A stretch of 64,000 nt of DNA from Micromonospora luteifusca (GCF_016907275.1 NZ_JAFBBP010000001.1:3276001-3340000), one strand, 5' to 3'. Shown: positions 7,931-16,787, numbered from the stretch's first letter. The notes: generated by a model from the letters alone, not told the origin. Numbers and translations: made by a program.

Positions 7931-8467
7931 CGCGCCGGCCCGGCCCCGGCCTGCTGGCGACCTTCGGCCGGCATCGGCCGGGCCGGCCGGCCACGCTGGT
8001 GGTGACCGAGGACATGAGGGCTGAGGCGGGACGATCGCCGTCGGGGTTGCTCGCCATCGAGGGCGGGGCGATCGCTGCCGCGCAGCAGAGCTGCTTGCCC
8101 CTGAATCTCGGGGACACTGACCGCGTTCGGACGACGACGAGGACCGGGGTGTGACCCATCCCCGGGTACCCGATTCTCTACGCCGCCCAGCCGGCGTCAA
8201 GGGTGCTGCGCGTCGGCACGCCGATGGCCTGCGGCCACCCGTGACACCGACCGGGCGCCGCAGTCCTTGGCACCTATCCGGGGATGGGGGCAGACTGGCG
8301 ACCCCCTTCTGCCTGGGAGGCTGGACGGTCTACGACTTGCCCGAAGAGGAGATCCGCACACGGGGCCCAGTGCGCGAGGCTTCGCTTGTGCCCGCAGGAT
8401 CCGATGTACGTCGATCTGGGTTCGAGGTCTGGCACGGGGCCGGCGGTGGGGGTGACGGCGGTCTTGC
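7931..8467. other. degenerate spacer in tRNA-linked island, no gene recognised
   Basis: About 540 bases lie between the integrase remnant and the membrane protein at 8468. Open frames here are short and give Arg/Pro-rich products without family features. The stretch is best explained as decayed mobile-element sequence. Confidence 0.5.
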
Positions 8468-9280
8468 TTATCGGATCACCGCCGTACAGTCGGTCTCGTC
8501 GGGCAACAACGGCCGGAGAGCCATCGTGTAAAGGTGCATGCCGCTGCGCCATCGCGTGTCAGGTGAGGCTGAGTCGGCGAGTCGCGCAGCGGCTTCAGCG
8601 TCGGTTCCCCTCAGAAGAGTGCAACTTGGCTGCTGGTCTGCCGCGATCGGCGAGAGTGGCCATGGCGTGACCTGGGTCCGCCCGTTGGGTGAGCTTTCGG
8701 ACGAGTTCTCCCCGGCTTGCCACGCCACGATCGCCATCCGCGTCGGCCTGTAGGTTACTGGCGGGCGTACGAGGTCGCTTCGTGGCAGGGACCGCAGGTG
8801 ATCGGCAAGCCGTTTGATCAGCCAGACGCGCGTGCCGCTGGCGCCTGGTTCCAGGGTGGAGACGCGCTGCCCATCGCCGGCCAGGAGCGTTACCACGGTG
8901 GGACCGGCGTCAGGCCACTGCGCGTCGCTTTCGAAGGTACGGGATTTGGACAGCCCGGCAAGGTGGGCGTCGCGGTAGACCCGGCGGTACGCCAGACGGG
9001 TGAGCTGCTGATCCTTGACGACTTCCCGGAAGCGGAACTCGGCGAACTCGGTCGCCGTGGTCAGTACGCGCCCGTCCCCGTATACAGAAATGTCGGGGAC
9101 CGGGCGAATGGACTGGGGCCCCATGCCCTGGACGAACTGGATCCGCAGTACGAGCGCGTCCGGATCGCGTGGTGGCTCGGGTCCCCACCAAACGTAGTGA
9201 CGACCTGTGGCGAGGATCCCCACCGCCACGAAAGCGGCAAGGGCACCCGAGATGAGTAGGCGTCGCGTCCGGGACTTCAC
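8468..9280 (-). CDS. membrane-anchored or secreted hypothetical protein
   Basis: The family is not recognised. The 270-residue product starts with basic MKSRTRRLL and a single hydrophobic segment (about 8-27), then a soluble, probably extracytoplasmic domain with alternating strands (LVLRIQFVQG, DISVYGDGRVLTT, PTVVTLLAGDGQRVSTL) of lipoprotein-like composition. The start is a GTG. It sits between the two copies of the 18-bp att sequence, so it may be cargo of the decayed integrative element, though codon use looks like the host. Coding potential is good because the frame stays open with native composition. Confidence 0.65.
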   Translation of the reverse strand: MKSRTRRLLISGALAAFVAVGILATGRHYVWWGPEPPRDPDALVLRIQFVQGMGPQSIRPVPDISVYGDGRVLTTATEFAEFRFREVVKDQQLTRLAYRRVYRDAHLAGLSKSRTFESDAQWPDAGPTVVTLLAGDGQRVSTLEPGASGTRVWLIKRLADHLRSLPRSDLVRPPVTYRPTRMAIVAWQAGENSSESSPNGRTQVTPWPLSPIAADQQPSCTLLRGTDAEAAARLADSASPDTRWRSGMHLYTMALRPLLPDETDCTAVIR

Positions 9281-9422
9281 GAAAGGCTATGACGGCCCAG
9301 GCGCCTGCCCGGTTCCTCGGGTCCATCAGATCGCCGGATCGCCGGATCGACGGCCCGGCCCCGATCCGATCGTGTTCAAAGCGCAAGCTGATCATGCGGT
9401 GCATCGGCGAGGACCACACATG

Positions 9423-9440
9423 TCCCGTCACCCGCTCCAC
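9423..9440 (+). repeat. attachment-site copy 2 (duplicate of tRNA-Gly 3' end)
   Basis: This is a perfect 18-bp direct repeat of 7459-7476 without the rest of a tRNA. Together the copies delimit 1.96 kb that looks like the remains of an element integrated at tRNA-Gly. The sequence following this copy again resembles an element end with an integrase tail, which suggests two successive insertions. Confidence 0.8.
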
Positions 9441-9510
9441 GATCAAGGCCCTGGCCAGGGCCTTCGACGTTCCAGGGGCCACGAGCGCCGGGCGGGCCAT
9501 CCACGGGCCA

Positions 9511-9660
9511 CTAGCCACGCTTCTTACCCTTCCTCTTGGGCCTGCCCGAGGCGCCAGCCGCGGGCTTGCTGGCCTTCCCTCGCTCGGCCTTTACCGCGTC
9601 GCTCACCGCCCGGGCGATGGCCCGATCCGCCTCCGAGGTGGCGTGCTGGTAGATCATGGG
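9511..9660 (-). pseudogene. tyrosine integrase, C-terminal remnant 2
   Basis: Only about 48 residues remain, from the catalytic Tyr motif (IYQHATSEADRAIARAV) to a basic tail (KASKPAAG, PKRKGKKRG). They parallel remnant 1 ([17 protein letters not shown]) but are clearly diverged, so this is a related integrase rather than a recent copy. Sequence upstream of about 9660 no longer matches. It lies downstream of the second att copy in the same relative position as remnant 1. Confidence 0.7.
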
Positions 9661-9873
9661 CCGAGGAGGAGGCTGACCCTCATGAGGACGTAGCCGTCGG
9701 CCTGCCAGAAATACGGCAATCACGAGGCTGCATATCAAGCAGCGCCCGGCGCGAGGTCCCCCTGCGAGAGGCCGTGTAGGGGCCCGCGAGTCGCGCAACC
9801 CATCCCCGACAGGGCATAGTGTCCCGCGGCGTCATCGGCCGATGACGCCTGCCCGTCGAGAGGGTGGTAGGGA

Positions 9874-11016
9874 GTGACGACGCGCCTACGTGCCCGATGG
9901 GCCCGGGCCGCCGCATTGATCGCGCTGACCGGGGGGACGCTCGCGGTGTCCGCGGCACCCGTGGCGGGCGCCCCGGCACCCATCAGCATCCTGAGCGTGT
10001 CGGCGGAAAACGTGAATCCCGGCGACAAGGTTCGCGTTCAGATCCGCGTCACGAACAACGGGAGCGGGGCCGAAACGGCCATCGTGGTGGTCAGTGGCGG
10101 CCTGCAATGCACCACCGGCTGCCGGGCGGAGCCGAACCTCAAACCCGGCCAGAGCCAGGACTTCCAGGCCACCGTCGTCGCGCCCCAGGTGAACGCGGGC
10201 GAGACCCTCGGTCTCAACATCTCGGTCGCCGTACGGCTCGGCGGGCAGAACAGCTTCGCCTACAAGATGGTCTACATTCACGGCCCAGGCACGTCGCAAC
10301 CCGGCCCAGGCACGTCGCAACCCGGTGCGGACAAGCCGTCGTCCGAGGTGGGCGGGGTGTCCGGCCAGGTCCGCGACACCAACGGCAAGGCGATCGGCGG
10401 CGTGGCCCTGACCGTCCGGGACAGCGCCGGGCACGAACACCGTACAACGAGCGACCGGAGCGGTCGGTTCTCGATCAAGTCGGGCGCCGGCAAGACGATC
10501 GCCGAGGGCCGGATCACGGTCGTCGCGGCCCTGGACGGCTATCGCACCACCCGCACGACCGTACAGGGCTCCGCCGGTGATACCGCGAGCGTGCGGCTGA
10601 CCTTGGCCGCCGTGGCCGCGCCCGCCAAGACCCCGCCGTCGCCCACCGCAACGGCGGCAGCGGACGAGGCTCCCGAGCCGGAGACCAGCGTAGCCGCGGC
10701 GGCACCCCCCGCCCTCGAAGCTGTCAGCGACGACGGCAGCGGTTCGCTGCCGTTCATCCTGGGTGGCCTGCTGGTCGCCGCCGGCCTGGGCGCACTGGCT
10801 CTGATGGCGAACCGCCGCCGGAACACGCCGGACAAGCCGGCTCCGCACGCGGCGACTCAGCTGACGGTGCCGGCCGGAGCGGGCATGAGCGACGCACCGA
10901 CCGCGGTGCTGCACACGATGCCGCCGGCCGACGGGTTCCCCGGCCCGTACAGCGGGCCCCCGCAGGGCGGCATCCAGCAGCTCAGCCACGACCCATACGG
11001 CGGGCCGGCCCGCTAA
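9874..11016 (+). CDS. surface-anchored protein with CARDB-like and carboxypeptidase-regulatory-like domains
   Basis: The 380-residue protein has a signal peptide (to about residue 33, PVAGAP) and a CARDB/DUF11-like beta domain (about 38-135, NPGDKVRVQIRVTNNGSG). Two tandem GPGTSQP units follow, then a carboxypeptidase-regulatory-like/SdrD-B domain (about 158-245, VSGQVRDTNGKAIGGVALTV). A Pro/Ala linker, one transmembrane helix (about 292-313, LPFILGGLLVAAGLGALAL), RRR stop-transfer and a 65-residue cytoplasmic tail complete it. The GTG start follows GTAGGGA. Such architecture suggests a cell-surface structural or adhesion role; no catalytic motif is visible. Confidence 0.75.
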   Translation: MTTRLRARWARAAALIALTGGTLAVSAAPVAGAPAPISILSVSAENVNPGDKVRVQIRVTNNGSGAETAIVVVSGGLQCTTGCRAEPNLKPGQSQDFQATVVAPQVNAGETLGLNISVAVRLGGQNSFAYKMVYIHGPGTSQPGPGTSQPGADKPSSEVGGVSGQVRDTNGKAIGGVALTVRDSAGHEHRTTSDRSGRFSIKSGAGKTIAEGRITVVAALDGYRTTRTTVQGSAGDTASVRLTLAAVAAPAKTPPSPTATAAADEAPEPETSVAAAAPPALEAVSDDGSGSLPFILGGLLVAAGLGALALMANRRRNTPDKPAPHAATQLTVPAGAGMSDAPTAVLHTMPPADGFPGPYSGPPQGGIQQLSHDPYGGPAR

Positions 11017-11195
11017 TACTGTTGCGGCGGTTCGTAGCGTCGAGGAGGGCCTGATTTCGCTGACCGTCAACGAGAAGTGGTAGCGGTCGGCGACACGCGT
11101 TTTAGGTTCGCTGAGGCAGTCGAACGTGCGCAGGGCGAGGGGTCGACGCCGCTGCTCGCGGATCGTACGCATCGCGTTGCCAACCGCCGACTTAC

Positions 11196-11408
11196 TCAAC
11201 TGCCGCGATCCGCGCGTTGACCGGCAGAGGCAATCACGCACGGTAGCTGGCCTCTGAGTCGAGCGGCTTCCGGATCTGAGAACAGCGCGCTCAACGACGT
11301 TGCGTTTGCAATGCCCTGGTGTGGGCGGTGTTCGTTGTAGAACTGTTCGGACTCGCGTAGGGCCTGGAGGAGCGGTTGGTTCCAGATCAGGGTACGGCTC
11401 AGGATCAC
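11196..11408 (-). pseudogene. transposase (rve/integrase-core) C-terminal remnant
   Basis: About 45 residues match the end of an IS-type DDE integrase core: LIWNQPLLQALRESEQFYNE followed by HRPHQGIANAT, the well-known FYNEHRPHQGI signature that includes the last catalytic Glu region. The frame continues into non-matching sequence and there is no upstream catalytic domain nor any terminal inverted repeat that I can see. It is a decayed insertion sequence between the surface protein and the AraC regulator. Confidence 0.7.
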
Positions 11409-11417
11409 GCGTCCGTG

Positions 11418-12362
11418 TCAGACGACGACTGTCACGTTCCCCTGCTCCTCGCGCACCCTGTACCGGTAGCGCAGTGGTGACACGCCCACCTCGCGCTTGA
11501 ACGCAGTGCTGAAGGCGCTCTCGGACGCGTATCCCAGGTGGGAGGCAAGCGACCCGACGCGGACGTCGCTGTCGCGGAGGGCGCGTTGCGCGAGCAGCAT
11601 CCGCCACCGGTTGAGATAGGTGACCGGCGGCATCCCCGCAACGGTCCGGAAGCGGTCGGCGAACGACGTGCGCGACATCGCCGCGGCACGCGCCAGCTCC
11701 TGCAGGCCCCAGGGTTTTCCGGGTTCGGTGTGCATGAGGGTGATCGCCGGGCGCAGCCGTTCGTCGGTCAGCGCCCGTAGCCAGCCTGGAGGCAGCTCGG
11801 CTTGGTCGACGTAGGCGCGCAGCACCTCCAGCAGAAGGAGCTGGCCATGCTGCCGGATCGCGAACGCCGAGCCGAGCCGACCGCCCGTCACCTCGTCGAA
11901 CAGGCGGTCGAGGGTTGTACGCAGGCTGCTGGCCGCTGCGGCCGATGCCCGCACGTGCGCCACCGGAGGGAGCGCCTGCAGCAGCAGTGTCCGACCAGCC
12001 TGGTTCAGGTCCACGCGTACACCGATGACGACGTCGTCGGTGTGACGGTCGGCACCGGCGAGGCCGGCGTGGGGGTCGGTCTCCTCCGGGACGATTACGC
12101 GGGGCGGACCGTCACCGGTGCCGCCTTCGACCTCCAGCCACGACCGGTTGTTCACGATCGCAATGTCGCCCGGCTCGAGGTCGATCGAACCGCCGACGCC
12201 GTCGGTGGTCAGCCGGGCGCTACCGCTCACCATCGCGAAGAACTTCAGGAGATCCTGCACCGGCGCGCGCGACACCCACCGGCCCCTCGCTGCCAACCCG
12301 CCGGTCAGGAGCCCGCGCACCTCGACGAGGTCCAACACCTCGGACAACTGATCGCTCGCCAT
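11418..12362 (-). CDS. AraC-family transcriptional regulator (cupin plus two HTH)
   Basis: Starting at the ATG at 12362 this is a 314-residue regulator. An N-terminal cupin effector domain (about 10-190, FFAMVSGSARLTTDGV, LEPGDIAIVNN) is followed by the AraC C-terminal domain (about 205-300) with both helix-turn-helices: LQELARAAAMSRTSFADRF and VGSLASHLGYASESAFSTAF, closing with KREVGVSPLRYR. The ATG at 12401 is less likely because it would run across the inverted repeat at 12363-12414. It is divergent from an SDR oxidoreductase, its most likely target. An inducer cannot be named. Confidence 0.9.
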   Translation of the reverse strand: MASDQLSEVLDLVEVRGLLTGGLAARGRWVSRAPVQDLLKFFAMVSGSARLTTDGVGGSIDLEPGDIAIVNNRSWLEVEGGTGDGPPRVIVPEETDPHAGLAGADRHTDDVVIGVRVDLNQAGRTLLLQALPPVAHVRASAAAASSLRTTLDRLFDEVTGGRLGSAFAIRQHGQLLLLEVLRAYVDQAELPPGWLRALTDERLRPAITLMHTEPGKPWGLQELARAAAMSRTSFADRFRTVAGMPPVTYLNRWRMLLAQRALRDSDVRVGSLASHLGYASESAFSTAFKREVGVSPLRYRYRVREEQGNVTVVV

Positions 12363-12414
12363 CCTCGTACTCTCGCGCAAGAAATTCGGACCGACAACCA
12401 TTCAGAGTACGAGG
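12363..12414. promoter_or_regulatory. long-spaced inverted repeat, candidate AraC operator
   Basis: CCTCGTACTCT (12363-12373) and AGAGTACGAGG (12404-12414) are perfect 11-bp inverted copies, 41 bp centre to centre, close to four helical turns. They lie in the divergent AraC/SDR promoter space, with the left copy touching the regulator's start codon, as expected for autoregulation. Confidence 0.55.
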
Positions 12415-12435
12415 GTGCGGGCGCACAGTGGTGCC

Positions 12436-13470
12436 ATGACACAGAACATGACCCACAGGCAGCACCCCATCGGATCCGGCTTCACCGCGGCGTCGACGGC
12501 CGACGAGGTGCTCGCGGGGATCGAGCTGTCCGGCATCAACGTCGTCATCACCGGCGGCCACCAGGGACTCGGCCTGGAGGCGACCCGGGCGCTGAGCAAG
12601 GCGGGCGCATCCGTGACGGTGGCTACGCGTAACCCAAGCCGGGCGGCAGCCAGGTTGACGGGCATCGAGCGCGTCGACACCGGCCGGCTCGACCTTCTCG
12701 ACCCAGGCTCGATCGACGCCTTTGTTGCCCAGTACCGCGACTCAGGGCGCCCGCTGCACATCCTGATCAACAACGCGGGCATCATGGGTGGTCCCCTGGT
12801 TCGGGACGCCCGCGGGTACGAATCGCAGTTCGCCACCAACCACCTCGGACACTTCCAGCTGACCCACGGTCTGCTGCCCGCCCTGCGGGCCGCGAACGGT
12901 GCCCGGGTGGTCAACCTCACCTCCGGGGGGCACCGTGTGTCTGACATCCGCTGGGACGACCCGCACTTCACCAGTGGGTACGACCGCATGGGGATGCTCG
13001 GATACGGTCAGTCGAAGACTGCCAACGTGCTGTTCGCCGTCGAGCTGGACCGCCGATGGGCCGCAGACGGAATCCGGGGCTACGCCGTGCACCCGGGCAT
13101 CATCTACGGCACGAATCTGGGTCCCCACATCGCCGAGGGGATGGCGCGCACGGACACGTTGAGCGACGAGCAGCTGCGGGCGATGGGGCTGATCGACGAG
13201 TCGGGCCAGCCGGTCATCGACCCCGACCGCGAGCACAAGACGCCGCAACAGGGCTCCAGCACCAGCGTCTTCGCCGCGACCAGCCCGCTGCTGGCCGACA
13301 TCGGCGGCGTCTACCTGAAGGACAACGACATCTCACCACTGGACGAGAACCCACAGGCCATCACCTTCGGCTCCGGGAAGCTACCCCCCGCCACCGTCGT
13401 GCCGCATGCCATCGACCCACAGTCCGCACAGCGCCTTTGGGACCTGAGTGAGGAGCTGCTCAAGGCGTAA
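12436..13470 (+). CDS. short-chain dehydrogenase/reductase family oxidoreductase
   Basis: This 344-residue NAD(P)-dependent oxidoreductase has the extended SDR pattern seen in retinol-dehydrogenase-like members: VVITGGHQGLGLEATRAL (TGxxxGxG nucleotide loop, about 36-53), NNAGIMGGP (about 110), and a catalytic site in which Ser of NLTSGGH precedes YGQSKTAN (YxxxK, about 190). The C-terminus, about 80 residues longer than minimal SDRs, is family-typical. ATG 12436 is preferred over GTG 12415, which overlaps the putative operator. Substrate is unknown. Its divergent AraC regulator suggests an inducible pathway. Confidence 0.88.
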   Translation: MTQNMTHRQHPIGSGFTAASTADEVLAGIELSGINVVITGGHQGLGLEATRALSKAGASVTVATRNPSRAAARLTGIERVDTGRLDLLDPGSIDAFVAQYRDSGRPLHILINNAGIMGGPLVRDARGYESQFATNHLGHFQLTHGLLPALRAANGARVVNLTSGGHRVSDIRWDDPHFTSGYDRMGMLGYGQSKTANVLFAVELDRRWAADGIRGYAVHPGIIYGTNLGPHIAEGMARTDTLSDEQLRAMGLIDESGQPVIDPDREHKTPQQGSSTSVFAATSPLLADIGGVYLKDNDISPLDENPQAITFGSGKLPPATVVPHAIDPQSAQRLWDLSEELLKA

Positions 13471-13537
13471 CCAGGCGCAACGAGCGGCTCGGGGCTCTGG
13501 ACCCGGCAACGAGCCTGCCCGGAGCTCCGCCGATGGT

Positions 13538-14182
13538 CTAGATGCGGGCGCTCACCGTCTCGACGCCGTCGCCGGTGACGTCCGCGAGGTAGTCACGCCG
13601 GCCCGCGAGAACCATCACCAAAGCTTCCGTCGTTCCCCGGACGATCGGACCGTCACCGCTGTAGAACGGCCCGTCGACGGCCTCCCATCGCAGGCCTATG
13701 GCCACGTTTCGGCTGTTGACGGCGAAGTTCTTGGACACGAAGAACCTGGCGACCGTGGTGGCCGCTTCGACCGATGGCCCGCCATATAGTCCGAGCGGGC
13801 GGCGGATGTCCTGGCCATGCACGACTATTTCGCCCAGCCATGCGGCGGGGTGTCCCGAGGGCGCGGTGGTGGAGGAGATGGCTGCCCGGAACTTTGCAAG
13901 CGTTTCAGTGGGCGTCACACCGAGCTGCTCGTTCAAGCGGCGCCGGTTGTGCACGTCCGGGCGGAACCCGGCCGCGGCCATGCTGCGGATCCAGCGGAAC
14001 GGAGTCATGCGCGCGGCCGAGGTCAGGTGCGCCAGCGCCTCCTCTACGGTCCAGGATTCGCAGAGCGAGGGGGCGGCCCACTGGGCCTCGGTCAGGTCGG
14101 CGAGATCGTCGGCCAGCTCCTTACGGGCGGCGATGATCTGGTCGGTCATCCGAGTCGGACCGACGGAATCGGCGGAGCTCAT
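13538..14182 (-). CDS. maleylpyruvate isomerase/DinB-type mycothiol-dependent family protein
   Basis: A 214-residue four-helix-bundle protein of the TIGR03083-like group: an N-terminal bundle with DLTEAQWAAPSLCESWTVEEALAHLTS (metal-ligand-type His in HLT) and later WLGEIVVHGQDIRRPLG with the second His. Members carry a divalent metal and several use mycothiol, the actinobacterial thiol; most are uncharacterised. The ATG at 14182 gives MSSADSVG; an internal ATG at 14149 (MTDQIIAARKEL) is an alternative. A TTCTCG/CGAGAA inverted repeat lies upstream at 14215. The gene stands alone. Confidence 0.8.
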   Translation of the reverse strand: MSSADSVGPTRMTDQIIAARKELADDLADLTEAQWAAPSLCESWTVEEALAHLTSAARMTPFRWIRSMAAAGFRPDVHNRRRLNEQLGVTPTETLAKFRAAISSTTAPSGHPAAWLGEIVVHGQDIRRPLGLYGGPSVEAATTVARFFVSKNFAVNSRNVAIGLRWEAVDGPFYSGDGPIVRGTTEALVMVLAGRRDYLADVTGDGVETVSARI

Positions 14183-14214
14183 GGCTCAGTAGTTTAGTAA
14201 CGGCAGAACATAAT

Positions 14215-14231
14215 CGAGAACACTCTTCTCG
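14215..14231. promoter_or_regulatory. short palindrome upstream of mycothiol-type gene
   Basis: CGAGAA-CACTC-TTCTCG is a perfect 6-bp inverted repeat with a 5-base centre, 33 bases before the leftward gene. It may be a repressor operator; no regulator is assigned. Confidence 0.3.
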
Positions 14232-14311
14232 GCTACTTAGCGGATGCCCGGCATCTGACGTCGGCATCGCCGGCAATGCAGATCGTGGCCGTATCCGGCG
14301 CCGCCGGTGTT

Positions 14312-15199
14312 CTATGGGATCAACTCAGCCACGGAAAATGCCTCGTCCAGCCGACCAGCGGCCAGGTCGTCGTGACGGATCACGAAACTCCCGTCACTGC
14401 GGTAATAGAGCTCGTGGTCCACGGGAAAGTGGGCGAGCGACACCCACTCACTCGTCAGCCGGTGCGTTTCCTTCTCCACATGGGAATACCATTTCGCGAC
14501 CGGGATGACGATCTCGCCGGTCTTCTCGCGCCACGCGAGGGTCTGCTCCGCAAAACTCTTGATTACCTCCTCGTCGGCATACCCGCCGATATAGGCGCTG
14601 GCGTACCCGTTGTCAGGCGGCCAGAGATCGTTGGCCAGAGCACAGAGTTCATCAAGGTGCGGCAGGTCACGCTCGAGGTCACGGGCCAACTGCTGCTGGA
14701 AGGCCGACAGGTCGTCCTCGTCCTCGTCCTCGTCGTCCTCGTCCGCGCCGAACCAACCGGGGAACTCCGCGCGCAAGGTGGCGTCGACGTCGTACTGCTC
14801 GCCGACGAACGCGTCGTCGGTGGATCCTGTCGCCACCTCGGTATCGGTACCGGCCGGCACATACACAACTCGCCCGTACCTTCGCTCCCCGGTGGCAGCG
14901 GCCTGCTCGTGGTTCAGGAAGAACAGCAGCGAGCCGTCTGCCGGCAGGCCGAAGCCATCGACTCTTGGCAGCGCCGCACAGTCGACCGAGAAGATGAACG
15001 GCAACGGACTGACCCCGTCGGACGGCCAGTCCATGCCCACCGGCAGCCGGGGCAACCCACCGAACTGCCCGACCGGAACACCGCTGGATCCTCCGCTCAA
15101 CCGGATCGACAAACGGAGGTGCTGGATGAACCGGCTGACCTCGTCGTCCGGGATGCCCAATGCGAGCGCTGCACGACGAAGCTGCCCCTGATGATCCAT
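14312..15199 (-). CDS. DUF1963 (YwqG-like) domain protein
   Basis: The 295-residue product shows the DUF1963 pattern: SGVPVGQFGGLPRLPVGMDWP near the start, PLPFIFSVDCAALP, LLFFLNHEQ, RVVYVPAG, and a late LGxx-like strand region. An unusually acidic run (ADEDDEDEDEDD, about 160-172) interrupts it. ATG at 15199 (MDHQGQLRRAA) is chosen; an in-frame GTG at 15217 would add six residues. The function of DUF1963 proteins is not established. It reads away from the sigma-factor operon at 15356. Confidence 0.8.
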   Translation of the reverse strand: MDHQGQLRRAALALGIPDDEVSRFIQHLRLSIRLSGGSSGVPVGQFGGLPRLPVGMDWPSDGVSPLPFIFSVDCAALPRVDGFGLPADGSLLFFLNHEQAAATGERRYGRVVYVPAGTDTEVATGSTDDAFVGEQYDVDATLRAEFPGWFGADEDDEDEDEDDLSAFQQQLARDLERDLPHLDELCALANDLWPPDNGYASAYIGGYADEEVIKSFAEQTLAWREKTGEIVIPVAKWYSHVEKETHRLTSEWVSLAHFPVDHELYYRSDGSFVIRHDDLAAGRLDEAFSVAELIP

Positions 15200-15355
15200 A
15201 GCGGAACATGGTGCCACGAGGGCGAGCCCGGCGACCGGTTACCCCACGGCCCGCACGCGCTGTCGTACGTACATGACGTGGACCGCCTTCGATCTCCAGC
15301 ACCTGGGGTGAAAGCCGGTGTGCAACAGGTTCGCCCCGGCCGGCAATAGTCAGGT

Positions 15356-15943
15356 GTGACGAGCCAGATACAACCGTCTGACCAAGATCTGTGGTCGACC
15401 ATCGCAGCCGGTGACGAGGTGGCCTTCGGCCGGCTCTTCGACAGGTACGCCCGGGCGGTCTACAACCACGTGTTCCGGCTCACCGGCTCGTGGACGCTCG
15501 CGGAAGACGTGACGCAGTCGACCTTCCTGGTCGCGTGGCGAAGACGCGGTGAGGCGGCGGTCCTGGTCGACGGGTTGGTGTTGCCGTGGCTGCTGGTGGT
15601 CGCCACCAATACGACCCGCACCGAGTGGCGCTCGGCCCGTCGGTGGTTGGCGGCCCTGCGGAGGTTGCCACCGGAGCGGGAGGCGGGCGCGGACCCGGCC
15701 GGCGACATAGTCGCGCGGCTCGATGACGAACGGCAGATGACCGAGATTTTGGCGGTCTTACGCCGATTACCCCGCGCTGAACGCGAAGCGGTTGCCCTGT
15801 GTCTGTGGTCCGGCGTGCCGTACGGCGAGGCGGCGGCGGTCCTCGGCATCAGCGAAGGGGCGCTCCGTTCGCGGGTGAGTCGCGCACGAGCCCGGCTGGC
15901 ACGACTGGTCCCGGACGGCAACAAGCAGGAGGAGAAGCGATGA
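15356..15943 (+). CDS. ECF-type RNA polymerase sigma factor
   Basis: A 195-residue group 4 sigma factor. Region 2 spans about 20-90 (AFGRLFDRYARAVYNHVFRL, LAEDVTQSTFLVAWRR, the promoter -10 binding part). Region 4 spans about 125-185 (LRRLPRAEREAVALCLW, YGEAAAVLGISEGALRSRVS helix-turn-helix). The GTG start overlaps another GTG, so one or two residues are uncertain. The stop overlaps the next ATG (ATGA), coupling it to a membrane protein at 15940 that could act as its regulator. The regulon is unknown. Confidence 0.92.
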   Translation: MTSQIQPSDQDLWSTIAAGDEVAFGRLFDRYARAVYNHVFRLTGSWTLAEDVTQSTFLVAWRRRGEAAVLVDGLVLPWLLVVATNTTRTEWRSARRWLAALRRLPPEREAGADPAGDIVARLDDERQMTEILAVLRRLPRAEREAVALCLWSGVPYGEAAAVLGISEGALRSRVSRARARLARLVPDGNKQEEKR

Positions 15944-16743
15944 AGAACATTCTCGATACGCCTGTCGAGCGGGATCTGCCGCCCGGCGCGGCGGCGCGCA
16001 TGCGCGCGGACCTGATGACGTCGATCCGCCGGCCTCGGCGCCGCAGCGCGGTACGTCTCGGGATCGCCACCATGGCGACGGCTGCGGCGGTGGTGGCCGG
16101 TGTGGCGATGGTGCCGAACGGAGACGGTGTGCGGAACCTGGCGATGGGTTCGAGCGAACTGTCGCCGACGCTGCACCGGGCAGTGGAGCAGTGCCTGGAG
16201 TGGAACTCGCAGATGGAGCGGCTTCCACTGTCGATGGACGATCTGGCCGTGGCTGCCGAGCAGGACCACCACGGCGTGGCGCTGTTCATGACGGACACCG
16301 GATATTTCACCTGCGAGGTCTCCATGCAGCCGCACAGGGAGATCAGTGGGGGTGCCACCGGTGAACGCGTCTGGCCGCAACGGGACTGGTTGCCCGGCCC
16401 GATCCAGCGGCTCCTGCTCATGTCGACCGAAGCCGACGGGGGTGACGTCGCGGTGACCGGCCGGGTCAGCGCTCGGGTGCAACGGCTGGTGCTGGAACAC
16501 GGCGACGGGCAGACGACCACGGCGCGGTTGGCCAACGGGGTGTTCGGCCTGCTCACCGATGATGCCAACGTCACCAGGGACGCCGAATTGGTCAGCTATG
16601 ACTCCACCGGAGCTGAGCTCGACCGCCGCCTGCTGTTTCGTTCGTCCCACGAGTTCGATCACTGTTACGTGGACTCCGCCGGCACCCTCGTCTACGGCGA
16701 GCCGGGAGCTGACTGCCGACCCGCCGAACCCTGGGGACGATAG
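15940..16743 (+). CDS. single-pass membrane protein coupled to ECF sigma factor
   Basis: The ATG overlaps the sigma factor stop by 4 bases and follows AGGAGGAG. The 267-residue product has an N-terminal cytoplasmic segment (about 1-38, DTPVERDLPPGAAARMRADLM), one transmembrane helix (about 42-60, GIATMATAAAVVAGVAMVP) and an extracytoplasmic domain with four scattered Cys residues. Topology fits the CU044_5270-like proteins often encoded after actinobacterial ECF sigmas, and an anti-sigma role is plausible, but no zinc-binding anti-sigma (ZAS, HxxxCxxC) motif is visible. Confidence 0.8.
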   Translation: MKNILDTPVERDLPPGAAARMRADLMTSIRRPRRRSAVRLGIATMATAAAVVAGVAMVPNGDGVRNLAMGSSELSPTLHRAVEQCLEWNSQMERLPLSMDDLAVAAEQDHHGVALFMTDTGYFTCEVSMQPHREISGGATGERVWPQRDWLPGPIQRLLLMSTEADGGDVAVTGRVSARVQRLVLEHGDGQTTTARLANGVFGLLTDDANVTRDAELVSYDSTGAELDRRLLFRSSHEFDHCYVDSAGTLVYGEPGADCRPAEPWGR

Positions 16744-16749
16744 GCAGGT

Positions 16750-16787
16750 CCGGTGAACCGCCCGCGTTTCTATCGGGCGTTCACCGG
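16750..16787. terminator. convergent terminator
   Basis: CCGGTGAA-C-CGCCCG pairs with CGGGCG-TTCACCGG with one bulged C. It lies between the sigma operon and the leftward gene at 16770, whose stop codon it overlaps. Confidence 0.6.

Noticed and set aside
9886..11607. 573-codon minus-strand open frame across the surface protein and transposase remnant
   Set aside because: It spans two unrelated features and reads as noise. Only the short FYNEHRPHQGI part, in another frame, is a real remnant.
14312..15349. Plus-strand frame (357 codons) over the DUF1963 gene
   Set aside because: The minus-strand frame carries the DUF1963 motifs; the plus frame is its shadow.
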